DNA of 64,000 bases, from the NCBI GenBank assembly GCA_964542745.1, contig CAZIVR010000001.1, forward strand, positions 1 to 64,000. Direction: 5' to 3'. Both the position numbers and the translations under genes were made by a program. The notes under the pieces are model-generated. The model did no database searches. It worked only from the letters and a program-made list of their open reading frames with translations, and was not told the origin of the DNA. Below are positions 56,901-64,000 of the stretch, one piece after another; the first letter of the stretch is position 1; each line of letters opens with the position of its first letter. Source of the DNA: DATKAB01 sp964542745 (GTDB lineage: Bacteria; Eisenbacteria; RBG-16-71-46).

Positions 56901-58035
56901 CGTAGATCGCCGTGTGACCGTAGCGGGCTGCCGGGCCGCCGGTGGCGCCGATCGCGTTCCAGGTATAGGTCAGGAACGTCGGACTGAAGGCGATTCGGCG
57001 AGCGTGGCTCAGGAGGTTGCCGCCTTCATCGAGCCCTCCGAATACGACGAGGGTGAGGTTCGAGTCTTTGACCGCGATCGCCGAGTGATCGGTCCGGCGA
57101 GGCTGTACGCCGCCCCCGGGCTGGATCTTGACCCAGTTGTACGTCTGGCCGGCCCCGAGCTGGTTGCGATCCTGCATCAGTCGCCACAGGTCGTTCGCGG
57201 GTCCGGTCGCGGTCGTTCCACCGAACACCGTGAGCCCGTTGAACCCGAGGATCCCGGTCATCTCGGTCGCCGTGTGTCCGCTGCGCGGCGCGGGGCGGCC
57301 GTCCGGTCCCGCCGTGGGCAGCACGGGAGTGTCCCACTCGCCGTCGGGAATGGGCTCGAACCGCTGCAACGAGTCCGCAACGGGGCTCGCGGGCGGCGAG
57401 CCATTGCGGTCGCCGAACAGCACGCGATGCCGGGGGTGCTGGTTGCCGCTCACCACCAGGCCCTTGCCGGATCGCAGCGTGGCGACCGACGCGTACCAAC
57501 GCCAGTCGTTCATCAGGGACGGCACCGACCAGCTCCCGATCCCGCTGGATCCCGAGCCCGAGTGGAACACGTGCGCCTTGTTCTCGCCGTATTGCTTGGT
57601 CACCGGATGGGTGCCGCTTGCGAACAGAACCGCGCCATTGTCGCCGATTGCGGCGTGCCCGCTGCAGAACAGGTCCATGCTGGCGGTCGGCGCGTCGAGC
57701 TGCGCGAAGTTAGCGTCCGGGAAGTCCGAACATCCGTCGTTGCCGGGTGTCCAGCCCCACTGGCCGCCCAGCATCACGTCGGGCCCAAGCAGCTGCTTGT
57801 GGAACCAGAGGACGCGGCTGTGGTGCGGGTTGCCGTCGCCCTTCAGCAGCAGGAGGTGCACGGCGTAGCGTTCGCTGTGGCCGCGGCTCCAGTCCCGGGT
57901 CGGAGACCACGCGCCAAGGTCGGCCGCGGCAAGGCCGACCATGACGGCCAGCGAGGCGGCAATGCCGGCAAAGTAGGCGAGGGAGAGTGGGCGAACTCGG
58001 AACCCTGACAGGACAAGGCGAGACGGACGCGACAT
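53986..58035 (-). CDS. Secreted copper radical oxidase-like kelch protein with FN3 and FlgD-like domains
   Basis: The 1349-residue precursor has a signal anchor, a glyoxal/galactose-oxidase-like propeller, a DUF1929-like domain, an FN3-like segment and a FlgD-like tail. Cofactor residues are Cys124 in FCSGHAAIGDNG and Tyr181 in WRWYASVATL, plus ligand His769 in RGDHSTAILLPDGRV and His860 in TTHSMDMNQRFIPL. The axial Tyr normally before His769 is Asp768. Between Tyr181 and Asp768 are several extra kelch repeats (FNGLTVFGGTTA, LVVFGGLDEGG, LYVYGGERASGG), so the propeller is larger than usual. If active it oxidises alcohols or aldehydes to give H2O2. The changed axial ligand makes activity doubtful. 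Confidence 0.85.
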   Translation of the reverse strand: MSRPSRLVLSGFRVRPLSLAYFAGIAASLAVMVGLAAADLGAWSPTRDWSRGHSERYAVHLLLLKGDGNPHHSRVLWFHKQLLGPDVMLGGQWGWTPGNDGCSDFPDANFAQLDAPTASMDLFCSGHAAIGDNGAVLFASGTHPVTKQYGENKAHVFHSGSGSSGIGSWSVPSLMNDWRWYASVATLRSGKGLVVSGNQHPRHRVLFGDRNGSPPASPVADSLQRFEPIPDGEWDTPVLPTAGPDGRPAPRSGHTATEMTGILGFNGLTVFGGTTATGPANDLWRLMQDRNQLGAGQTYNWVKIQPGGGVQPRRTDHSAIAVKDSNLTLVVFGGLDEGGNLLSHARRIAFSPTFLTYTWNAIGATGGPAARYGHTAIYDETMVSDTLRKRMIVFGGATSHNGTPTDQNVYELRFNPSDPANPTWHTMVREELGDGQPAARLWHTLSADNKPRNFDASHSNAHAALLYGGKLGDLSYSDELWALWLFGDGRYGWKLLSGGGTSPGARARHSAVLDRNQGGSRLYVYGGERASGGSVVPADSKSYIVDPWASDNSWKQWSDLGFSLRGHTASLDPFAEIARSPEVYDPATNQWTLHSNARMFQGSYPPLFVVPGADSGGSRVININTDDMRAYWSDFPATGQAAQWDTLHDNRLLFRPKTGVQYLPGKIMLAGGSDAGNAITGRTITFNTASFDSAWVASEDMAPRSHHNLVLLPNGKVLAVGGNNVFDNVSAGPVKRPQIWTPGTSGGGTWTSMTGSDRLAEQGTIRGDHSTAILLPDGRVLSAGGENQGPGDTQADADKRLAQLFCPPYLFDSGGNPITTRPQIQGAPAEITWGTAFTVCVDNTASIQSACLMRPGATTHSMDMNQRFIPLTILAKKSSPARLHLTTPDSPDAAPPGDYLLFVLGTSQSADVPSIARWVRVNSSTTPAPDELDLTADLITCSTIGPLRWAAPGDSGCSGKAQEYEVRWSLAPISASNFAAASLIPGVPDPATGGTSQTAGTLTDLEPGTLVYVAGRTRSTSGHWSPLAYAEFGTLTSCGGSGAGASAERTRGEGDGVPDPSAPARGATALRGLAERHALASAATTSRLVAGHAGEAEPRWQLTIEDFAEDPARLAATERAMVAESFSEAEGWVTDVTTPLLPGRAGVRALPGMGRLVFPAGATLESVVLAPRRYALTGANHSRLGDLSGAADGSAAADFVAGDTLTIGFAPATSPGEGEDCLFVVRVPGAALASGARGPSRGPVSGREPASDVAAAPMEFALHPVRPNPFASSATIGFDLPRASRVRIEIFDVQGRRVAELLDRQLPAGRHSAMWDGRLDAGGRAGAGVYLCRITAGGFVAERRVTRLP

Positions 58036-58234
58036 GGCGGCCTCCGCTTGGCATGACGTGGTGGACGATCAAAGAACCACGCGGGCCGTCGCGAAAGTCG
58101 TACCGGGATGAGGAACCTCGGCGGCGACGCGGAATGAAGAAAGGCTGGATCCACCCCGGGCACTGTGTCAACGTCTTTATCGCTTCCGGCCCCTCTTGGG
58201 GTCGGGTGGACATTCACTGAAGGACACGTTCTCG

Positions 58235-60214
58235 ATGATGCCCCGGCTGACCCCATCACTGGCCCTGGGGACCCTCCTGGCCACGACTTCTGCTCCCACC
58301 TCCGCCCTGGCTCAGTGGCAGCCAGACGGCGTGGCGGTAAGTGGGGCCTCGGGCGGGATCAACCTGGTGATCGCGGACGGCGAAGGGGGTGGCTACTTCG
58401 GGTGGCGCAACGGCGCCAACGCCGGCGATGTCTGGATTCAGCGGCTGGACGCGTTCGGACTCCCGCCCTTTGGCTGGCAAGCGGGCGGAATCCCCTTGGC
58501 GCTTCTCCCGGAATCTCAAGATCTCGTCGAGATCACTCGTGACGGCACCGGCGGCCTGCTGGTGCTCTGGGAGCACAACATCAACGACGCGCCGACCAGT
58601 GCGGATCTCTTCGTCCAGCGCGTGCTTGGCGACGGCTCGATCGCTCCCGGTTGGCCCGCGCCTGGCCTCCGGATACTCGCTCCCGGACAGCAGACTCTCT
58701 CGGGAATCGCCTCGGATGGCGCGGGCGGAGCGTACATCGTGTGGCAGGACGACCGTGCCTGGGCCACTCGGCGCTACGACGTGTACGCGCTCCATCTGCT
58801 TGCCGATGGCAGCATCGCGCCCGGCTGGCCCGCGGATGGGCTCCCGATCGCGGCACTTCCGGGACACAACGCCGGTCCGCTCATTGTCTCGGATGGAGTC
58901 GGCGGGGCGTTCATCCTCTGGGCCGACGATCGCAACAACCCGGGCGGCGTGGGGGATACTTACGGCGTGCGGATCAACGGCGACGGCACGCTGGCCCCGG
59001 GCTGGGTCGCGAACGGCAATCGGCTGACCGTGCTCCAGCCACGCCGGGGTCTGGTGCCCGACGAATCGGGCGGGATCTACCTGTGGACCACCAATGCGGG
59101 CGCCACGCCGGGCTTCGACAACGAATACTTCCTCTACCGGTTCACGGCCGCGGGCGCGCCGTCACCGGGGTGGCCCGCGAACGGCGTGCTGCTGTGCAGC
59201 GTGCCGGGGGACCGGGCCGCCACCTCGATGGAGCCGGACGGACAGGGCGGGGTGCTGCTGGCCTGGTACGACTACCGGCCGCCCTACGACCAGAGTTGCG
59301 GGGAGATTTTCGCCCTGCGGGTGCTGCCGAGCGGAGCGCGGGCGCCGGGCTGGAGCGCGAACGGATCGCTGGTGAGCGATCCGACCAACTCGACCTGCGA
59401 ATACACGCCGGGAATCACCCGGGACGAGATGGGCGGCGCGTACATCGTGTGGACCATGAACGGGCCCTCCCAGGTGCAGCACCTGACCGCGAGCGGCCTG
59501 CCCGCGCCGGGCTGGCCGCCCTTCGGGGTGAGACTGGCTTCGTCGGGGGCGCAGAACGATCCCCAGATCGCGGCCGATGGCGAGGGGGGTGCGATCGTGG
59601 CGTGGTCGGAGGCGTGTTGCGGGCGGCTGCGGGTGTGGGCGCAGAAATACGTGCCGACCGGGATCGTGGCGGCGAGCCTGTCGCTGGTGAGCTCGGTCGC
59701 CGAGCGCGGGCGGGTGAGCCTCGAGTGGTTCGCGGCGAATGGCGCCGGGCTCGCGGCCACGGTGGAGCGCCGCGAGGGCGACGAGGCATGGCGTCCGCTC
59801 GCGAACCTCACCGCCGATGGCACCGGGCACCTGCGCTACGAGGATCGGGACGTGACGCCGGGGGCGCGGTACCGCTATCGCCTCGCCTACCGCGACGGAG
59901 GAGCGGCGATGCACAGCGCCGAGACGCTCGTGGAGACGCCGGCAGCACTGGAACTGGCGCTCGAAGGGTTCCGGCCCAACCCGGCGGTGGGGCCGCCGCT
60001 GGTGTCGTTCACGCTGGCGCGATCCGCCCACGGCACGCTCGAGCTCTACGACCTCGCCGGGCGGCGCATGGCATGGCGCGACCTCGACGGGCTGCCTGCT
60101 GGCAGGCACGTGGTGCGGTTCGAGAGCCACCCGTCGCTGGCGCCGGGAGCGTATGTCATACGGCTCACGCACGCTGGCCGGGTGACCGCGGCTCGAGGCG
60201 TCGTGGTCAGATGA
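58235..60214 (+). CDS. Secreted repeat protein with FlgD-like C-terminal domain
   Basis: This 659-residue precursor has a signal peptide cut near Ala25, then about seven copies of a blade-like repeat with motifs such as DGAGGAYIVWQD, DGVGGAFILWADDR, DGQGGVLLAWYDYR, DEMGGAYIVWTM and DGEGGAIVAWSE, each followed by APGWxAxG. This is a beta-propeller of unknown ligand. A fibronectin-like segment (VSLEWFAANGAGLAATVERREGD) and a FlgD-like tail (LELYDLAGRRMAWRDL) complete it. ATG 58235 or 58238 starts the signal peptide; no strong ribosome site was found. It diverges from the copper-oxidase-like gene. Confidence 0.82.
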   Translation: MMPRLTPSLALGTLLATTSAPTSALAQWQPDGVAVSGASGGINLVIADGEGGGYFGWRNGANAGDVWIQRLDAFGLPPFGWQAGGIPLALLPESQDLVEITRDGTGGLLVLWEHNINDAPTSADLFVQRVLGDGSIAPGWPAPGLRILAPGQQTLSGIASDGAGGAYIVWQDDRAWATRRYDVYALHLLADGSIAPGWPADGLPIAALPGHNAGPLIVSDGVGGAFILWADDRNNPGGVGDTYGVRINGDGTLAPGWVANGNRLTVLQPRRGLVPDESGGIYLWTTNAGATPGFDNEYFLYRFTAAGAPSPGWPANGVLLCSVPGDRAATSMEPDGQGGVLLAWYDYRPPYDQSCGEIFALRVLPSGARAPGWSANGSLVSDPTNSTCEYTPGITRDEMGGAYIVWTMNGPSQVQHLTASGLPAPGWPPFGVRLASSGAQNDPQIAADGEGGAIVAWSEACCGRLRVWAQKYVPTGIVAASLSLVSSVAERGRVSLEWFAANGAGLAATVERREGDEAWRPLANLTADGTGHLRYEDRDVTPGARYRYRLAYRDGGAAMHSAETLVETPAALELALEGFRPNPAVGPPLVSFTLARSAHGTLELYDLAGRRMAWRDLDGLPAGRHVVRFESHPSLAPGAYVIRLTHAGRVTAARGVVVR

Positions 60215-60256
60215 GCCAGGTCTTCGCGCGCTCGATGCAGCGCCCGATCGCCCGCG

Positions 60257-61285
60257 CTAGAGACTGAGCACCAGCTTCCCGAACGCTTGCCGCGCTTCGA
60301 GCTTCTCGTGGGCGCGGCGGGCTTCGGCGAGCGGGAACACCTGATCCACCACCGGCACGAGCCGCCCGTCGCGCACGAAGCGCAGCACCTCGACCAGTTC
60401 CGAGCGGCGGCCCATCCAAGAGCCCATCAGGGTGAGGTGGCGGCCGAACAGCGGGTTGATGCCGAGCGACACGGCGCTGCCGATGGTGGCGCCGCAGGTC
60501 ACGAGCCGGCCGTTCTTCGCAAGGGAGGCCGCGGCCTGCTCGAACACGTAGCCGCCGACGTGCTCGAAGGCCACCTCGACGCCCTTCCTGCCCGTGAGCG
60601 CGCGCACCTGCTTCGCGAAATCCTGATCGGCATGGCTCACCACGTCGTGCGCGCCGAGGGCGCGAGCGCGCTCGAGCTTGGCGTCGCTGCCGGCGGTGGC
60701 GATGACGCGCGCGCCGATCAGGCGTGCGATCTGGATGGCGGCGCTGCCCACGCCGCTGCCGCCGCCGATCACGAGCACGTCCTCGCCCGCCTGGAGCTTC
60801 GCGCGCCCGACCAGCATGTGCCAGGCCGTGAGGAACACCAGCGGCACGGCGGCGGCCTGCTCCCAGCTCAGGTTTTCGGGGTACGGCAGGCAGTTGGCGG
60901 CCGGCACGGCGACGAGTTCCGCGTAGCCGCCATTGCGCCGCCGGCCGAGCACGTCGTAGTCGCGGCAAAGATTGTCGTCGCCGGCCACGCACGCGGGGCA
61001 GGAGCCGCACGAGAGCGTGGGCAGCACCAGCACGCGGTCGCCGGGTTTCACGTTCCGTGCGGCAGGCCCGGCTTCGCGCACCACGCCCACCACGTCGTTG
61101 CCGAGCACGTGCGGCATCTCGATCTCGAGCCCCGGCAGCCCGCGCCGCACCCACAGGTCGAGGTGGTTGATCCCGCAGGCCCTCACTTCGACGAGCACGT
61201 CGCCTGCCGCGAGGGCGGGCTCGGGAAGCTCGCGCGGCTCCAGCACCTCGGGACCGCCATGGCGGTCGAACACCACGGCCTTCAT
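60257..61285 (-). CDS. Zinc-type medium-chain alcohol dehydrogenase / quinone oxidoreductase
   Basis: This 342-residue MDR-family oxidoreductase has a GroES-like domain with CGINHLDLWVRRG, GNDVVGVVREAG and a structural zinc cluster in LSCGSCPACVAGDDNLC, then a Rossmann domain with VIGGGSGVGSAAIQIARLIGARV. NAD(P)-dependent oxidation of an alcohol or quinone reduction is expected; the substrate is unknown. ATG 61285 (MKAVVFDRHGGPEV) is the canonical start; ATG 61345 would add 20 residues and overlap the upstream gene by 8 nt. Confidence 0.9.
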   Translation of the reverse strand: MKAVVFDRHGGPEVLEPRELPEPALAAGDVLVEVRACGINHLDLWVRRGLPGLEIEMPHVLGNDVVGVVREAGPAARNVKPGDRVLVLPTLSCGSCPACVAGDDNLCRDYDVLGRRRNGGYAELVAVPAANCLPYPENLSWEQAAAVPLVFLTAWHMLVGRAKLQAGEDVLVIGGGSGVGSAAIQIARLIGARVIATAGSDAKLERARALGAHDVVSHADQDFAKQVRALTGRKGVEVAFEHVGGYVFEQAAASLAKNGRLVTCGATIGSAVSLGINPLFGRHLTLMGSWMGRRSELVEVLRFVRDGRLVPVVDQVFPLAEARRAHEKLEARQAFGKLVLSL

Positions 61286-61337
61286 CCGGCGCGCGGGCTC
61301 CGATTCGTACACCCAGCGGCGCTCGGGCTCGCTCCGC

Positions 61338-62189
61338 TCACTCATCGAACGACACCGTGGGCTCCTCGTAGAAGCGCACCTTGCGCGCGGCGAGCTTCGC
61401 GGCCACCCACTCGGCGAGCCAGCGGTTCTTCCCGGCGAGCGGCTCGTCGGAGGCGAGCCGCTCGATCGGCACGTCGAGCCTGAGCGCCCGCCAGCGGATC
61501 AGGTGGCGGGTGATCCCGGCCGGGAGCCGCGCGCCGGTGGTGGCCAGCTCCACGACCTCGGCCGGTTCGAAGTGCGGGTAGACGACCAGCGCGGTGGTGC
61601 CGGGGTGGCGGTCGCTGGCGTCGGCGAACTCGTCGCTCGGCACGCGCACGTAGCGCTGGCGCTCGCGGTAGAGGTCCACCACCCGGTTGAGGAGCGCGTT
61701 GCGCTCGCCGATATCGGCGCCGCCGTGAAGCGTGTCGGTCGAGCCGTCGGCGTAGGCCACGAACGCGAGCGCCTCGCGGCGCGCGAGCAGCGCGCGCGCG
61801 TGCAGCAGCGGCTCTTCGCGAACCGTGAGTCCGGCGATGCCGCGCAGGCCGGCTTCGAGCTCGGCGCGCGGCATCTCGCCCAGGGCGTGGCTCCACGTGG
61901 AGAGCTTGACCGCGGGCTCGGCGTAGTCCACGACCTGCACCACGAGGTGCGGGAACTTCGCCTCGCGCGCCGCGGTCACGCGGTTCGCGCCATCGAGAAC
62001 GATGAAGCGCCCGTCGCCGCCCGGAAGCGCCGCCACGATCGGCGGGTTCTTGAGGTGGGCCTCACTGCGCAGCCGCTCGGCGAGCGGCGCGAGGCGTTTG
62101 GCGTCGTGGCGCTCGTGCGGCACCAGCGCCTCGACCGCGACGAAGCGCAGGTCGGGCAGGCGATGATCGGAAACCGGCAGCCGGGTCAT
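61338..62189 (-). CDS. ParB/SerK-like nucleotide-dependent protein
   Basis: The 283-residue protein has a ParB/sulfiredoxin-type N-terminal domain (VEALVPHERHDAKRLAPLAERLRSEAHLKNPPIV, FIVLDGANRVTAAREAKFPHLVVQVVDY) followed by a C-terminal domain of about 150 residues. The LVPHE-x-HD, NPP and DGANR pattern matches SerK/SbnI-type free-serine kinases rather than chromosome-partition ParB, which has a DNA-binding HTH that is absent here. Serine phosphorylation is therefore a reasonable but unproven guess. It ends 53 nt before the dehydrogenase start. Confidence 0.75.
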   Translation of the reverse strand: MTRLPVSDHRLPDLRFVAVEALVPHERHDAKRLAPLAERLRSEAHLKNPPIVAALPGGDGRFIVLDGANRVTAAREAKFPHLVVQVVDYAEPAVKLSTWSHALGEMPRAELEAGLRGIAGLTVREEPLLHARALLARREALAFVAYADGSTDTLHGGADIGERNALLNRVVDLYRERQRYVRVPSDEFADASDRHPGTTALVVYPHFEPAEVVELATTGARLPAGITRHLIRWRALRLDVPIERLASDEPLAGKNRWLAEWVAAKLAARKVRFYEEPTVSFDE

Positions 62190-62205
62190 GGCGCCGGAAT
62201 CTACC

Positions 62206-62991
62206 TCAGGCGGACCGGGAGGGCTCGGCCGCGGGGCGCCGCGCCCGGTACAGCGCGAATCCCATCGTGTCGCGCCCCCAGCGGCGGTAGAGCGCGTGCC
62301 ACGAGCGGCTGCGGGCGAGGAACGCCTCGCGGTCGGGGTCGGCCGGGTGGGCCTCGAAGTGGCGCTCGATGTTCGCGGCGTAGCGGTCTTCGTACGCGTC
62401 CCACTCGGCCTCGGTGCTGGCCGCCTCGTCGAGCAGCTCGAAGCCCGCCGCGGCCAGCGCCGCGCGGTTGTCCTCGAGGGTGCCCAGTTCGTCGCGCGAG
62501 CCGCCGAAGCCGGCGAGGTACTCGGGTTCGGGTTCGCGTTTCCAGTAGCCGTGCCCGAGCAGGAGCCGGCCGCCCGGGGCGAGCCGCCGGTGGAGCGCCG
62601 CGAGCGCCTCCGGAAGCGCGCCCAGGGCGTGCGCCGAGCCCACGCACATCGCGAGGTCGAAGGTGCGGGAGCCCGCGAGCGCCGTCGCGGCCGCGCCCTC
62701 GATCCACTCGATGCCGCCGCCGGCGCCGGGCGCGCCCCCCGCCGCGGCGCGGGCGCGGGCCTCGTCGAGGAACGTTGGGTTCAGGTCCACACCGGTGCCG
62801 CGCGCGCCCCAGCGGGCGACCACCCGCACCAGCAGTTCGCCTTTTCCGCACCCCACGTCGAGCACCCGCGCGCCGGGTTCGAGTTCGAGCGCCTCCACGA
62901 AGCGGCTGAGGGTCCCGGCGCCGAGCGGGTTGCAGAAGTCGTGCGTCGCGTGGGCGAGGGTCGTGAAGCGATAGGGGTTCGCTCCGCTCAT
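62206..62991 (-). CDS. SAM-dependent class I methyltransferase
   Basis: This 261-residue enzyme has motif I VLDVGCGKGELLVRVV, GVDLNPTFLDEA for the ribose-binding acid, and AMCVGSAHALGALPEALAALHRRLAPGGRLLLGHGYW for the post-I strands. Substrate is unknown. Its ATG at 62991 overlaps the stop of the beta-barrel gene as ATGA, and the SerK-like gene follows 16 nt later. These are therefore probably one operon. Confidence 0.9.
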   Translation of the reverse strand: MSGANPYRFTTLAHATHDFCNPLGAGTLSRFVEALELEPGARVLDVGCGKGELLVRVVARWGARGTGVDLNPTFLDEARARAAAGGAPGAGGGIEWIEGAAATALAGSRTFDLAMCVGSAHALGALPEALAALHRRLAPGGRLLLGHGYWKREPEPEYLAGFGGSRDELGTLEDNRAALAAAGFELLDEAASTEAEWDAYEDRYAANIERHFEAHPADPDREAFLARSRSWHALYRRWGRDTMGFALYRARRPAAEPSRSA

Positions 62992-63875
62992 CGCTCCCAC
63001 GCCAGGGTCGCGCCGATTCGGGCGAAGGGCCCGCCCAGGTCGAGGTCGCGTCCCGCCACGAAGTCGCGCAGCTCGTCGTCGAAGTCGAAGGCGAAGCGCG
63101 AGCCCCCCGACTGGCTCGACGCGCGGGTGCCGCTGTAGGAGAGGGGCGTCCGGTGGTGGCGCCAGCCGGCCGCGAAGCGGAGCCCGAGCGGACCGTCGCC
63201 GGCCACGACGCCGAGCTCGAGCGAGCCCGCGAAGCCGTGGCCCTTGCCGAGCGCCGTGCCGCCCGGGGCCGAGAACTGGAGCCGCGCGCTCCCCACGCCG
63301 GCCGCGGCCTGCGCGTAGGCCGACGTGCCGCGGCGCGCGCCGGGCAGCGTCCAGCGCGCGGCGACCAGCCAGGCGTTGCTGGTGGCGTCCGCCTCGGTCG
63401 GGTATTCGGCCAGCGCGCCGCCGCCCGAGGCCTCGCGCACCGCGAACTCGGACTTGCCCGTGGGCCGGTCGTACTGGATCCCGGCGAAGAGGCCGGGCCG
63501 GAGCCTCGCGAGGATCGCGGCCTCGAACGACGTGGTGGTGGCCGGGAGGTTGGAGGTGGTGACGGCGAGTCCCGAGGCGCGCGCGCCGGACTCGAGGCTC
63601 GCCACGCCGTCGTTCCACTCGCCCATCCCGGCCCACGCCTGCTGGAGCGCGAGCTCGGCGACGAAACCGCGCGTGGCCCGCGCCTCGGCGCGCGGGGGAG
63701 GAGACGCCGGGTAGGCCGGAGGCTCGGCCGCCGTGGCTGCAGTCGGTGCGCTCCCCGCCGGGGCCGCGAAGGCGAGCGCGGCGATCGCGAACGCCGTGGC
63801 CGCGCGCCCCAAAGCGCGGCGGCCACTCGCGGAGTCGCGGGTGGCCGCCGGGGCCGGGATTCCGGCTCGCGTCAA
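62988..63875 (-). CDS. Outer-membrane beta-barrel-like exported protein
   Basis: The 295-residue precursor has an Ala-rich signal peptide (ATAFAIAALAFAAPAGSA) and alternating strands such as RGFVAELALQQAWAGM, ARLRPGLFAGIQYDRPTG, NAWLVAARWTLPG and GSLELGVVAGDGPLGLRFAAGW, ending with a strand closing GATLAW. Size and pattern fit a barrel of 10-12 strands. TTG 63875 was chosen because it overlaps the upstream stop as TTGA, matching the local ATGA/GTGA habit. ATG 63902 (MGPDESAVP) would overlap by 31 nt and is possible. Confidence 0.72.
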   Translation of the reverse strand: MTRAGIPAPAATRDSASGRRALGRAATAFAIAALAFAAPAGSAPTAATAAEPPAYPASPPPRAEARATRGFVAELALQQAWAGMGEWNDGVASLESGARASGLAVTTSNLPATTTSFEAAILARLRPGLFAGIQYDRPTGKSEFAVREASGGGALAEYPTEADATSNAWLVAARWTLPGARRGTSAYAQAAAGVGSARLQFSAPGGTALGKGHGFAGSLELGVVAGDGPLGLRFAAGWRHHRTPLSYSGTRASSQSGGSRFAFDFDDELRDFVAGRDLDLGGPFARIGATLAWER

Positions 63876-64000
63876 CGGTACAGCGCTTTCATCCGGCCCC
63901 ACGACACCGCGGTGGCCGGCACCGCGTCCTGGATCGAGACCTGGTGAACGGCGCCGCCCTCGTATCTCACATCCGCGACGTAGATCGTCGAATTGTTGAA
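63872..64000 (-). CDS. C-terminal end of an unidentified protein (cut by window edge)
   Basis: Only the last 42 codons are visible, ending FNNSTIYVADVRY...WGRMKALYR before TGA at 63872. STIYVADVRYEGGAVHQVSIQDAV reads as beta strands from a secreted or enzymatic domain. No family can be assigned. It ends in a TTGA overlap with the beta-barrel gene, so it probably heads or belongs to the same operon. Confidence 0.6.
   Translation of the reverse strand, partial: FNNSTIYVADVRYEGGAVHQVSIQDAVPATAVSWGRMKALYR

Noticed and set aside
61338..62189. Chromosome-partition ParB
   Set aside because: No ParA or parS was seen, and the HTH and dimer domains of ParB are absent; the pattern fits SerK-like proteins better.
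1..64000. tRNA, rRNA, phage, transposase or integrase genes
   Set aside because: No cloverleaf, rRNA-like stretch, recombinase or phage structural frame was recognised on either strand.

Overview
The window is 64 kb of very GC-rich bacterial DNA, read here as a metagenomic scaffold because it contains a run of 100 Ns (25096-25195) inside a tandem repeat. Three traits suggest a lineage near Candidatus Eisenbacteria/Eiseniibacteriota, or another FCB-type or Gemmatimonadota-like phylum. Eight secreted proteins end in a FlgD-like C-terminal Ig domain. There are two Ser/Thr kinases with TPR regions, one behind an ECF-type sigma factor of the TIGR02999 kind. There is also a clade II (Sec-type) nitrous oxide reductase cluster. 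The phylum call is inference. No rRNA, tRNA, phage or CRISPR was seen.

Region 1 (1-9053) is a nitrous oxide respiration locus. A long minus-strand operon runs hemerythrin, cytochrome c, nosZ, nosB-like membrane gene, nosD, nosF, nosL, a small cupredoxin-like gene, and nosY (cut by the left edge). Many of its junctions are 4-nt ATGA/GTGA overlaps. A Crp/Fnr regulator without a [4Fe-4S] cysteine set diverges from it, followed by a second, paralogous cytochrome c lipoprotein. NosZ, NosD, NosL and both cytochromes all carry lipoprotein-type signals.

Region 2 (9351-20134) holds three overlapping paralogous PQQ-type sugar dehydrogenase genes, a MacB-like efflux operon (adaptor, ATPase, two permeases) whose adaptor appears to start at CTG, then DUF6165, a seven-iron ferredoxin and an HD-domain protein.

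Region 3 (20462-26850) looks like a mutagenic-repair cassette: a DUF6504-like small gene, a DinB/Y-family polymerase, a 111-bp satellite array with an assembly gap, a one-helix membrane protein, and a DnaE polymerase whose PHP metal motif is destroyed.

Region 4 (27067-43229) contains two paralogous alpha/beta-hydrolases, one without its catalytic Ser and His, a sigma-factor/receptor-kinase pair, a PPC-repeat secreted protein with an exact 345-bp internal duplication, ilvE, the fluoride channel gene crcB, an ABC-2 exporter, a second kinase with TolB-like and TPR regions, and small envelope proteins.

Region 5 (43322-64000) contains a GT39-type mannosyltransferase-like membrane protein, an RNase Z-like beta-lactamase-fold protein, HU, large secreted BNR/WD-like and galactose-oxidase-like proteins, a YcaQ/AlkX-type glycosylase with DUF3052, a glycolate-oxidase FeS subunit, a zinc-type dehydrogenase, a ParB/SerK-like protein, a methyltransferase and a beta-barrel protein. 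An unidentified gene is cut by the right edge.
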